Part shown: positions 49,555 to 57,555 of the stretch, in pieces
How positions within the stretch are numbered: position 1 is the first letter of the stretch
Layout of the letters: each line of letters opens with the position of its first letter
NCBI GenBank assembly: GCA_017504165.1
Contig: JAFVRR010000011.1
Span: forward strand, 186,001 to 250,000
Direction of reading: 5' to 3'
DNA: 64,000 nucleotides
Source of the DNA: Clostridia bacterium
GTDB lineage: Bacteria > Bacillota > Clostridia > Christensenellales > Borkfalkiaceae
Notes under the pieces: generated by a model
The model's database searches: none
Seen by the model: the letters and a program-made list of their open reading frames with translations, nothing else
Told to the model about the DNA's origin: nothing
Program-made: the position numbers and the translations under genes

Positions 49555-50034
49555 ATGGAATTTGAAGTTGTTATTAAAAAATACGAAGATAAATACAAAA
49601 ATATAGTTGGAGATATTGCAATAAAAGCGTGGACGCCATTACGCGAAGTTGCCAAAATCGAACTTGGCGAAGTTATTTACGATAAAGCGTTTTACGATTG
49701 GCAAGCAAAAAAGCGCAAAAGCGTTTTAGACGCTATGAAATCTGACGATGGACACGTTGCAATAATAGGCGACACTGTTGTTGGTTTTATCAGTTACAAG
49801 GTGAACGGAGTTATCGGCGTTATTGGTGAAAACGCCGTAGACGTAAATTATAAGGGTAAAGGTATTGCGCAAATTATGTACAAATTCGTTTTAGATAAAA
49901 TGAAAGAACGTGGCGCTGAAATTGCAACTGTATTTACAGGTCTTGACGAAGGTCATGCTCCCGCGAGAAAAGCGTACGAAAGGGCGGGATTTTCTAAAAA
50001 TTTGAAACATATTACTTATTATAAAGAAATATAG
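49555..50034 (+). CDS. GNAT-family N-acetyltransferase
   Basis: 159 residues with the acetyl-CoA motif YKGKGIAQIMYKFVL (about 101-115) preceded by the V-strand GVIGENAVDVN and followed by EGHAPARKAYERAGF, the motif B of GNATs. Starts 6 bp after the dehydrogenase, in the operon. The acceptor may be an amino-sugar or small amine; not predictable. Confidence 0.88.
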   Translation: MEFEVVIKKYEDKYKNIVGDIAIKAWTPLREVAKIELGEVIYDKAFYDWQAKKRKSVLDAMKSDDGHVAIIGDTVVGFISYKVNGVIGVIGENAVDVNYKGKGIAQIMYKFVLDKMKERGAEIATVFTGLDEGHAPARKAYERAGFSKNLKHITYYKEI

Positions 50035-50045
50035 TTTAAACTTTA

Positions 50046-50165
50046 ATGAGTACTAAGAGTATAAATATGGAAGGTACTAAAAGAAAATCTTCTTCTTTAT
50101 TTAAAACGGATTCTATTTCACACCACGTCCCTGAATCATTTGTTGAAATGGAAATTATTGATTAA
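50046..50165 (+). CDS. Possible small protein (39 residues)
   Basis: ATG 50046 to TAA 50163-50165, reading MSTKSINMEGTKRKSSSLFKT...PESFVEMEIID. It exactly fills the gap between the GNAT gene and the enolase-superfamily gene, whose ATG is 2 nt away. No SD precedes it, and I recognise no family. It may be a decayed fragment or a small translated linker. Confidence 0.3.
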   Translation: MSTKSINMEGTKRKSSSLFKTDSISHHVPESFVEMEIID

Positions 50166-50167
50166 CT

Positions 50168-51457
50168 ATGAAAATTATAAACACACAAATTACTCGCGTA
50201 AAAGAAAAATTAAAAGCACCTTTTGGTTTTAAAGGTGGCTTTTTAAGTGAACTATGGCAAGTGGTTGCAAAGATCGAAACGGAAAACGCTTACGGTGTAG
50301 GTGTTGGCGTTCAAAGTGTATTATGGTGCGACGCTAACGTTTTTTCTTTATATTCTGAAGAGGATGGCAATGCCATAATGTATATGGTCTCTAAAAAGGC
50401 GTTAGAACTCCTAAACGGCAAAGAAGGGGAAAATCCTATTGATATTATAGATTCCGTTTACGATGACCTTTTAGCGTTTTCTAAGACTATTACCATTTTA
50501 AAAGAAGATTTAAGGGAAACTTTTGTTAAAAATGCATTAGTTTGCGTTGACAACGCTTTATGGCAAGCGTATGCTAGGGAAAGAAAAGAAACTAACTTTT
50601 TAAGTTTAATTCCTTCTAAATATTTACCTGCGCTTTCTGAAAAGCACGAAAAGTTGTCTAACATTCCGCTTATTTCTTATGGTGTTTCTCGTGAAGAAAT
50701 TAAATGCTTATTAGATACTGGTACCGTATTACTTAAAATTAAAATTGGCTACGATAACGGCGGTAAACTTTCTAAAGAAGAAATGCTTAATTGGGATAAA
50801 AATCGCTTTAACGAAATACACCAAATTGCAAAAGAGTACAAGACTGAGTATACTTATTCAAATAAAATTTTATATTATTTAGACGCAAACGGTAGATACG
50901 ATAATTTAGATAGACTTCAAAGTTTTATCGATTACGCTAAAGAAATTGGCGCTTTAGAGCAAATAGTTTTACTTGAAGAGCCGTTTGAAGAATTTAATAA
51001 AATCGACGTTTCTTCACTTCCTTGTAGGATTGCAGCAGACGAGTCTATTCATTCTCTTAAAGACGTAGAAGAGAGAATTAATCTCGGTTACAAAGCGGTT
51101 ACTTTAAAACCTATTGCAAAAACTTTATCTGAAACTTTAAAAATATTAAAGTGCGCAACCGAAAAGGGCGTAGTTTGTTTTTGCGCAGATTTAACCGTAA
51201 ACCCCCTTCTTGTAGAATGGAATAAGAATATAGCGTCAAGAATTAAGACTATTCCTGAAATGAAAATTGGCATATTAGAGTCTAACGGCGAACAAAATTA
51301 CGTTAATTGGGATTTAATGTGTAGTTACGAGCCTTTATTTATTGAATCGTTTGCTAAATGCGTTAACGGAATTTATACGTTGAACAAAAAATTCTTTGAA
51401 ACTTCGGGCGGAATTTTTCTCAGTTCTTATTATTACGACAATCTTTTTAAAATTTAA
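50168..51457 (+). CDS. Enolase-superfamily (mandelate racemase/muconate lactonizing-type) enzyme
   Basis: 429 residues. The barrel ligands and bases are in order: KxK in LLKIKIG, the metal ligands Asp in YYLDANGR, Glu in LLEEPFEEF and Asp/Glu in IAADES, and a Lys in VTLKPIAKT. Lysines on both faces of the active site point to the MLE subgroup (cycloisomerases, dipeptide epimerases, o-succinylbenzoate synthase) rather than to the acid-sugar dehydratases with His-Asp. It is longer than typical (about 370), with insertions at about 50-110 and near 205-225. Genomic neighbours are sugar oxidoreductases. Exact reaction unknown. Confidence 0.8.
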   Translation: MKIINTQITRVKEKLKAPFGFKGGFLSELWQVVAKIETENAYGVGVGVQSVLWCDANVFSLYSEEDGNAIMYMVSKKALELLNGKEGENPIDIIDSVYDDLLAFSKTITILKEDLRETFVKNALVCVDNALWQAYARERKETNFLSLIPSKYLPALSEKHEKLSNIPLISYGVSREEIKCLLDTGTVLLKIKIGYDNGGKLSKEEMLNWDKNRFNEIHQIAKEYKTEYTYSNKILYYLDANGRYDNLDRLQSFIDYAKEIGALEQIVLLEEPFEEFNKIDVSSLPCRIAADESIHSLKDVEERINLGYKAVTLKPIAKTLSETLKILKCATEKGVVCFCADLTVNPLLVEWNKNIASRIKTIPEMKIGILESNGEQNYVNWDLMCSYEPLFIESFAKCVNGIYTLNKKFFETSGGIFLSSYYYDNLFKI

Positions 51458-51466
51458 TAACAGGCT

Positions 51467-51488
51467 AAAACCTATTTGGGTTTTGTTT
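51467..51488 (+). terminator. Weak terminator-like hairpin
   Basis: AAAACC (51467-51472) with GGTTTT (51479-51484), followed by GTTTAA. Short stem, weak support. Confidence 0.4.
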
Positions 51489-51497
51489 AATAATTAT

Positions 51498-51552
51498 AAA
51501 AGACAAATATATTGTATTGATTTTTAAAAAATCGTAATGTATTATGTCTTTT
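51498..51552. promoter_or_regulatory. Promoter inside a long imperfect inverted repeat
   Basis: TTGATT (51517-51522), 17 bp, TATTAT (51540-51545) drives the gene at 51618. It is embedded in an inverted repeat whose outer arms AAAAGACA (51498-51505) and TGTCTTTT (51545-51552) match perfectly, and whose centre is GATTTTTaAAAAATC. This looks like a regulator binding region. Confidence 0.6.
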
Positions 51553-51617
51553 ATTTATGTTTTTTTTGTGATAAAATAAAAATACAGTAATGTTAAACTT
51601 CATATAAGGAGAATGTT

Positions 51618-52688
51618 ATGAAAAAATTAAACGTTGCAATTATCGGTCAAGGTAGAAGTGGTAGAGATATCCACGGCAATTACTTTAAGAGTGAAGCAAA
51701 TACTAATTACGTCGTTAAATACGTAGTTGAGTTAGACCCTGTTAGAAGGGAACGCGCAGAAAAGGAATTTGATGGCTGTAAAGCATTTGCTAACTATCAA
51801 GAACTTTTTGGTATTAAAGATATTGATTTAGTAGTTAATGCATCATATAGCGAAATGCATTATCCTATCACTAAAGATTTATTAGAACACGGCTTTAACG
51901 TATTAGTTGAAAAGCCTTTTGCAAGAAATAGATACGAGGCAAATGATCTTATCAAAACCGCAAAAGACAACAACGTTAAACTTGCAGTTTTCCAACAAAC
52001 GTTCTTAGCGCCATATTACTTAAAAGTTAAAGAAATTTTAGATAGTGGTAAATTAGGTAAAGTTAAACAAATTAGCGTTGCATTCAACGGTTTTTCTAGA
52101 AGATACGATTGGCAAACTATTCAAAAGAAAATGGCGGGCAATGCGTACAATACTGGTCCACACCCAATCGGTATTGCGTATGGTTTAATTGATTTTGACC
52201 CAACTGCAAAACTTGTTTATTCTAATGCAGACCATATGGTTTCTAGTGGTGATGCTGACGACTACGTTAAAATGATTATTGAAACTGCCGATAAAAAGGT
52301 AGTTGATATTGAAATTAACAGTATTGATGCTTATTCTGCTTATAATATTAAAGTACAAGCAGAATTCGGTACTTTAAAGGCAACTCCAAAGAAAATTGAT
52401 TTAAAGGTAATTGACCACGAAAATAGTTCTCAACACGAACTTGTTGAAGAAAGTTTACAAAATGCAGAAGGAATGCCTTGTTATTGTACAAGCACTGTAA
52501 AATTCATTGAAGAAACTATCGAAGTTACAGGTACTGCATTTGACACGGGCACTGCTAACTTATATGCTTCAGTTTATGATACAATCGTTAACGGTAATGA
52601 ATTACGCGTTAAAAACGAAGATTTAGTTTGCATTTACGGCGCAATTGAACAATTACACGCTGAAAATCCACTTCCAAGAAAATTTTGA
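51618..52688 (+). CDS. Gfo/Idh/MocA-family oxidoreductase
   Basis: 356 residues. Cofactor motif VAIIGQGRSGRDIHG (5-19), NVLVEKPFARN with EKP, and the second domain with MAGNAYNTGPHPIGIAYGLIDF, where His stands at the usual catalytic place. Strong SD (AAGGAG). First gene of a two-gene transcript with the variant Gfo at 52697. Sugar substrate unknown. Confidence 0.88.
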   Translation: MKKLNVAIIGQGRSGRDIHGNYFKSEANTNYVVKYVVELDPVRRERAEKEFDGCKAFANYQELFGIKDIDLVVNASYSEMHYPITKDLLEHGFNVLVEKPFARNRYEANDLIKTAKDNNVKLAVFQQTFLAPYYLKVKEILDSGKLGKVKQISVAFNGFSRRYDWQTIQKKMAGNAYNTGPHPIGIAYGLIDFDPTAKLVYSNADHMVSSGDADDYVKMIIETADKKVVDIEINSIDAYSAYNIKVQAEFGTLKATPKKIDLKVIDHENSSQHELVEESLQNAEGMPCYCTSTVKFIEETIEVTGTAFDTGTANLYASVYDTIVNGNELRVKNEDLVCIYGAIEQLHAENPLPRKF

Positions 52689-52696
52689 GGTGATAT

Positions 52697-53569
52697 ATGT
52701 ATAAAATAGTTATTTTAGGTTGTGAAAACTCACACGCAAATTCATTTTTAGATTTTATCATTAAAGATAAAATATTTACTGATATAGAAGTTTTAGGCGT
52801 TTATTCTGAAAGTGAAGAGGCGATGCAAAAATTAAGCGAAGAATACGGCGTATACGCTATGAAGTCTTACGATGAATTCGTAGGGCAAGTAGACGGCGTT
52901 ATTAATACTGCGCGCCATGGAGATAATCACTATAAATATTGTAAACCATATATTGAAAGTGGCGTGCCTATGTTTATCGACAAGCCTATAACTTGTACTG
53001 AGGAAGAAGCCGTTACTTTTATGAAAGAGTGCAAGAAAAATAAAGTTAAAGTTTGCGGTGGTTCAATACTTGTCCATGCTCCACTTATTCAAAAATTCAA
53101 GAAGATAGTTAAAAATAAAACTATGGGCGAAATTATTAACGCATCGTTTAAAGCACCACTTCAAATTAATAGCCCACACGGCGGTATTCACTTTTATATT
53201 CAACACGTAATTAGTATGATGACTGAAGTTTTTGGCTATTATCCAAACGAAATTACTGCGCTTAGAAACGGCGTAAGTGTGACTGCTACTTTTAATTACG
53301 ATACTTGCAACGTTGTCGCTTATGCTAGTGGAAATTTAAAAAGATGGGATTACGAGGCAATGCTTGCTACTGAAAAGAAAACAGTATTTAAAGCAGTAAA
53401 TGTAAAGGGTGCTTCTCTTAAAGAGTTTAAGTCTTTCTATTCTTTACTTAAAGGTGGCAGACAAAAAATTTCTTATGAAGATTTTATTGCTCCTGTATTT
53501 ATTATCAACGCTATCGTTCGTTCGCTTGAAACGGGAACAACTCAAAAATTAAATAAAATTGAAATTTAA
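52697..53569 (+). CDS. Gfo/Idh/MocA-family oxidoreductase (variant N-terminus)
   Basis: 290 residues. N-terminal strand VILGCENSHANSFLDF lacks the GxGxxG loop, as in the gene at 46564. PMFIDKPITC supplies the family lysine, and SPHGGIHFYIQHVISMMTEVFGYYP the second domain. Short for the family. SD GAGG in the end of the previous gene, 8 bp spacing. A terminator follows. It may act in complex with the gene before it. Confidence 0.8.
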   Translation: MYKIVILGCENSHANSFLDFIIKDKIFTDIEVLGVYSESEEAMQKLSEEYGVYAMKSYDEFVGQVDGVINTARHGDNHYKYCKPYIESGVPMFIDKPITCTEEEAVTFMKECKKNKVKVCGGSILVHAPLIQKFKKIVKNKTMGEIINASFKAPLQINSPHGGIHFYIQHVISMMTEVFGYYPNEITALRNGVSVTATFNYDTCNVVAYASGNLKRWDYEAMLATEKKTVFKAVNVKGASLKEFKSFYSLLKGGRQKISYEDFIAPVFIINAIVRSLETGTTQKLNKIEI

Positions 53570-53576
53570 TAGAGTT

Positions 53577-53604
53577 AAACACCTACTTATGTAGGTGTTT
53601 TTCT
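53577..53604 (+). terminator. Intrinsic terminator
   Basis: AAACACCTAC (53577-53586), TTAT loop, GTAGGTGTTT (53591-53600), then T-run. Confidence 0.9.
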
Positions 53605-53675
53605 TTAATTTATAATAAATATTGACTTTAAATATTATAAGTGATAAAATAAATAAAACAAATTATAGGTGTAAT

Positions 53676-54554
53676 ATGAAAATTTCTGATATTTTATCAA
53701 ATAAAAAATTATCTTTATCTTTTGAAGTGTTTCCGCCTAAAACAGATGCTAATTTTGAAAGCGTTAAAATAGCAACGGAAGAAATAGCGAAATTAAAACC
53801 GTCTTTTATGAGCGTTACTTACGGCGCAGGTGGTGGGACTAGCAAATATACGCTAGAAATTGCTAAAGACATATATAACAAGCAAGGCATACCAACCCTT
53901 GCTCATTTAACTTGTGTTTCATCAACTAAACAAACGGTAAAAGATAGAATTAACGACATTTTAAACGCGGGCATTGAAAACGTAATGGCTCTCCGTGGCG
54001 ATATTCCTAAAGAACTTGAAAATGCCGATAGAACTAATTGGGATTATAAACACGCTATCGATTTAATATTAGAACTTAAAAAAGTAGCGCCAAACTTATG
54101 TATAGGTGGCGCTTGCTATCCCGAAATACACCCTGAAAGCGTTGACCAAAAAGATGATATTAAATATTTAAAAGATAAAGTTGATGCAGGTTGTTCATTT
54201 TTGACTACACAAATGTTTTTTGATAATAACTTGCTTTATAACTTCTTATATAAAATTAGAGAAGCGGGGATAACCGTACCCGTTATTGCAGGTATTATGC
54301 CTATAACTAATGCTAATCAAATAGAAAGAGCAATAAAACTATCCGGCTCGTTTATGCCACAACGCTTTAAAGCGCTTGTAGATAAGTTTGGCAATAACCC
54401 AAGCGCAATGAAACAGGCGGGAATTATTTACGCTACAGACCAAATTATTGATTTGTATGCTAACGGCATAACAAACGTGCACGTTTATACTATGAATAAG
54501 CCGGACGTTGCATCTAAAATACAAAGTAACTTATCGGAAATTTTAGGTCTATGA
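53676..54554 (+). CDS. metF: Methylenetetrahydrofolate reductase
   Basis: 292 residues from the ATG at 53676 (SD AGGTG; earlier in-frame starts lack an SD and precede the conserved N-terminus). It reduces 5,10-methylene- to 5-methyl-THF with FAD. Signatures: LSFEVFPPKTD (11-21), SVTYGAGGGTSKYT, NVMALRGDIPKE, CIGGACYPEIHPES, FLTTQMFFDN. First gene of a methionine-synthesis operon overlapping the next gene by 4 nt. I see no SAM or cobalamin riboswitch in the roughly 70-nt leader. Confidence 0.96.
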   Translation: MKISDILSNKKLSLSFEVFPPKTDANFESVKIATEEIAKLKPSFMSVTYGAGGGTSKYTLEIAKDIYNKQGIPTLAHLTCVSSTKQTVKDRINDILNAGIENVMALRGDIPKELENADRTNWDYKHAIDLILELKKVAPNLCIGGACYPEIHPESVDQKDDIKYLKDKVDAGCSFLTTQMFFDNNLLYNFLYKIREAGITVPVIAGIMPITNANQIERAIKLSGSFMPQRFKALVDKFGNNPSAMKQAGIIYATDQIIDLYANGITNVHVYTMNKPDVASKIQSNLSEILGL

Positions 54555-55141
54555 TAAAAGTAAAAAAATACGTAGGTTTTAATTTTGATATAGGCGAAAT
54601 AAAACGCTATGCTAAAATTTCTAATACAAATGTGTTTGACCTATTAATTAACGAGTGTATCGATGAGGTTAAAGATAAATTGACTTATAAAGTTTGCTAT
54701 GATGAATTTGACGTTAACGTTATAAATAATCGCATTGACTTTGGTGTTTTTGACGTAAACTCTTCTAATTTGTCGGTAAATTTAGCGGGCTCTAATAAAG
54801 CGATAATTTTCGCCACAACTATTGGTATAGAAATAGATAGACTTATTAATAAATATTTAAAAATTGCTCCTAGTAAAGCAATTATATTTCAAGCAATTGG
54901 CGCGGAAAGGATTGAAACGCTTGCAAACGCTTTCAATAATGAAATTGCTACTATGTATCCTAATTTTATCTTAAAACCGCGCTATAGCCCCGGTTATGGC
55001 GATTTTGATATTAAATATCAAAAGAAAATTTTCGACGTTTTAAACTGTTACAAAAATATAGGTTTAACGCTTAACGATAGTTTGATAATGTCGCCAAGCA
55101 AATCGGTTACTGCAATTATAGGTTTAGAAAGTAAAGGTTAA
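54551..55141 (+). CDS. Stand-alone MetH reactivation (activation) domain protein
   Basis: 196 residues matching the AdoMet-binding activation domain that normally forms the C-terminus of cobalamin-dependent methionine synthase. The AdoMet loop RYSPGYGDFDIKYQ and the following MSPSKSVTAIIGL are diagnostic. It overlaps metF by 4 nt and lies 1 nt before metH, which lacks this domain, so the two proteins complement each other: this one re-methylates oxidised cobalamin. Such splits are known in anaerobic Firmicutes. Confidence 0.9.
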   Translation: MIKVKKYVGFNFDIGEIKRYAKISNTNVFDLLINECIDEVKDKLTYKVCYDEFDVNVINNRIDFGVFDVNSSNLSVNLAGSNKAIIFATTIGIEIDRLINKYLKIAPSKAIIFQAIGAERIETLANAFNNEIATMYPNFILKPRYSPGYGDFDIKYQKKIFDVLNCYKNIGLTLNDSLIMSPSKSVTAIIGLESKG

Positions 55142-55142
55142 T

Positions 55143-57521
55143 ATGAATTTAAAAGAATTAATTAAAAACAATTTAATATATCTTGACGGTGGTATGGGTT
55201 CTCTTCTACAAGAACAAGGCTTGAAAGTTGGCGAATATCCTGAAAGGTGGAATATCACTAATCCCGAAAAGGTTAAAAACGCTCACCTTAGTTATTTTAA
55301 CGCGGGCAGTAATATAGTTTGTACAAATACTTTCGGCGCTAATATTTTAAAATTTTCTTTAGATGAACTAGATAAAATTATCAAATGCGCAATTGACAAT
55401 GCTAATCAAGCAAGAAATGAAAGTTGTTTACAGCAAGAAAAGTTTATTGCACTTGATATCGGTCCTCTTGGTAAAATGCTAAAGCCTTACGGCGATTTGG
55501 ATTTTGAAAAAGCGGTAGAAATTTTTAAAACGACCATTAGTATTGGTGTTAAATATGGCGTTGACCTTGTATTCATTGAAACAATGAGCGATAGTTACGA
55601 AACTAAAGCGGCGCTACTTGCCGTTAAGGAAACGTGTGATTTACCCGTATTCGTTTCTAACGCTTATCAAGAAAACGGCAAACTTTTAACAGGTGCTGAT
55701 CCACTTGCTATGATTGCTATGCTAGAAGGTTTGGGTGCTGATGCAATTGGCGTTAACTGCTCACTTGGACCTAAAGCGTTAATACCTATAATTGATAAAT
55801 ATCTTAAGTATTCTTCTACGCCTATAATTTTAAAACCAAACGCAGGACTTCCAACTGTAATTGATGGTAAAACCGTTTATAACGTAACGGAAAAAGAGTT
55901 TGCAACCGACGTTTATTCTATGGTAAAGAAGGGCGTTAATATTATCGGCGGTTGTTGTGGTACTACTCCAAGTTACGTAAAAGAGTTGGTTGAAATTACT
56001 AAAGGCGCAAAAATTACGCCTATATCTAAAAAAGATTTAACGGTGGTTTCTTCTTATACTCACGCCGTAATTTTTGATAACGAACCTATTTTAATTGGCG
56101 AAAGAATTAACCCAACAGGCAAAAAAGCCTTTAAAAATGCGCTTATCAATAACGATATCGACTATATTTTAAAAGAAGGTCTTTCTCAAGAAGAAAAGGG
56201 CGTGCAATTATTAGACGTTAACGTGGGTATTCCCGATATTAACGAAAAAGAAACGTTAACGAAGGTGGTTTTTGAACTTCAATCGATATGCAGTTTACCT
56301 CTTCAAATAGATACTTCTAACGTTGACGCTATGGAAAGTGCTTTGCGAATTTACAATGGCAAACCGCTTATAAATTCAGTAAATGGCAAAAAAGATAGTA
56401 TGCGTAAAATTTTTCCACTTGTAAAAAAATACGGTGGAGTTGTAATTGCGTTAACGCTAGATGAAAAGGGTATACCGCCACTTGCAGAAGATAGGTTAAA
56501 AATTGCAAAACAGATTTTAAGAGTGGCAAGCCGTTATGGTATTTCTAAAAATGATATTATTTTTGATCCGCTTGCATTAACGGTGAGTTCTGATTGTAAT
56601 GCGGGGAAAGAAACTTTAAAGGCAATTGAACTTATTAAAACTAAATTAAACGCTCACGTTTCGTTAGGGGTTTCAAACGTATCCTTTGGTCTTCCGTCAA
56701 GAGAATACTTAAATTCAACGTTCTTTGCGCTTGCTCTTTCTAAAGGTTTATCTTGTGCAATTATCAACCCTAATTCTTTAGAAATGCTTAAAACATACTA
56801 TTCGTATAGGGCGCTTGTTGGTTTAGATAATAATTTTACTAATTATATTGATTTTGCTACAAATAATACTTTCATTCAAGGCGCGGTTAAAACACCTGAA
56901 GTAACCGACCTTAAAACTTCAATTATAAAAGGTTTAAAAGATAGCGCAATTATAAACACTAAAGAACTTTTAAAAAGCGTAGAGCCTTTAAAGATAATTG
57001 AAGAATATATAATTCCCGCGCTTGACGTTGTAGGGAAAGGCTACGAAAACAAAACTTTATACTTGCCGTCGCTACTTATAAGTGCTGAGGCAAGCAAAGC
57101 GTCGTTTGACGTCATTAAAGAAACTTTGCCTAAAGACAAGTCGAATACTAAGTGTAAAATAGTAATTGCAACGGTAAAAGGGGATATTCACGATATAGGT
57201 AAAAATATCGTTAAATTACTGCTTGAAAATTACGGATTTGACGTAATAGATTTAGGTAAAGACGTCGATAGTAAGGTAATTTTAAACTCCGTTATTAAAA
57301 CTAATGCACCAATTTTATGTTTAAGCGCTTTAATGACTACTACCGTTTCTTCAATGGAAGATACGATTAAACTAATTAAAGAAAAGGCTAAATATTGCAA
57401 AATTATCGTAGGGGGCGCTGTGTTGACCGAAACTTATGCTAAAAACATTAACGCTGACTATTATGCAAAAGACGCAATGGAAGGGGTTAGAATAGCCGAA
57501 AAAATTAATAGTAAATTGTAA
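55143..57521 (+). CDS. metH: Cobalamin-dependent methionine synthase lacking reactivation domain
   Basis: 792 residues (full MetH about 1200). Domains in order: homocysteine-binding barrel (1-290) with zinc ligands C206, C271 and C272 (VNCSLGP, GGCCGTTP); pterin-binding barrel (about 310-570, IGERINPTGKKAFK, LDVNVGIPDIN); cobalamin cap and binding domain (about 580-792) with the lower axial ligand H683 in GDIHDIGKN and the IDLGKDV, LCLSALMTTT loops. It transfers the methyl of methyl-THF to homocysteine. The missing reactivation domain is the gene before it. Terminator after the stop. Confidence 0.96.
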   Translation: MNLKELIKNNLIYLDGGMGSLLQEQGLKVGEYPERWNITNPEKVKNAHLSYFNAGSNIVCTNTFGANILKFSLDELDKIIKCAIDNANQARNESCLQQEKFIALDIGPLGKMLKPYGDLDFEKAVEIFKTTISIGVKYGVDLVFIETMSDSYETKAALLAVKETCDLPVFVSNAYQENGKLLTGADPLAMIAMLEGLGADAIGVNCSLGPKALIPIIDKYLKYSSTPIILKPNAGLPTVIDGKTVYNVTEKEFATDVYSMVKKGVNIIGGCCGTTPSYVKELVEITKGAKITPISKKDLTVVSSYTHAVIFDNEPILIGERINPTGKKAFKNALINNDIDYILKEGLSQEEKGVQLLDVNVGIPDINEKETLTKVVFELQSICSLPLQIDTSNVDAMESALRIYNGKPLINSVNGKKDSMRKIFPLVKKYGGVVIALTLDEKGIPPLAEDRLKIAKQILRVASRYGISKNDIIFDPLALTVSSDCNAGKETLKAIELIKTKLNAHVSLGVSNVSFGLPSREYLNSTFFALALSKGLSCAIINPNSLEMLKTYYSYRALVGLDNNFTNYIDFATNNTFIQGAVKTPEVTDLKTSIIKGLKDSAIINTKELLKSVEPLKIIEEYIIPALDVVGKGYENKTLYLPSLLISAEASKASFDVIKETLPKDKSNTKCKIVIATVKGDIHDIGKNIVKLLLENYGFDVIDLGKDVDSKVILNSVIKTNAPILCLSALMTTTVSSMEDTIKLIKEKAKYCKIIVGGAVLTETYAKNINADYYAKDAMEGVRIAEKINSKL

Positions 57522-57522
57522 A

Positions 57523-57554
57523 AAAATACTGAGCAAATTTGCTCAGTATTTTTA
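57523..57554. terminator. Bidirectional terminator
   Basis: AATACTGAGCAAA / TTTGCTCAGTATT, a perfect 26-nt palindrome followed by T-run on both strands, between metH and the convergent GH20. Confidence 0.9.
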
Positions 57555-57555
57555 A

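Noticed and set aside
46564..53569. C-glycoside deglycosylation (dgp-type) or myo-inositol (iol) locus
   Set aside because: Gfo/Idh/MocA genes are shared with these systems, but the dgpB/dgpC-like partners and iolB-E homologs are absent.
53605..53675. SAM, T-box or cobalamin riboswitch before metF
   Set aside because: The gap is about 70 nt and shows none of the conserved cores of these elements.
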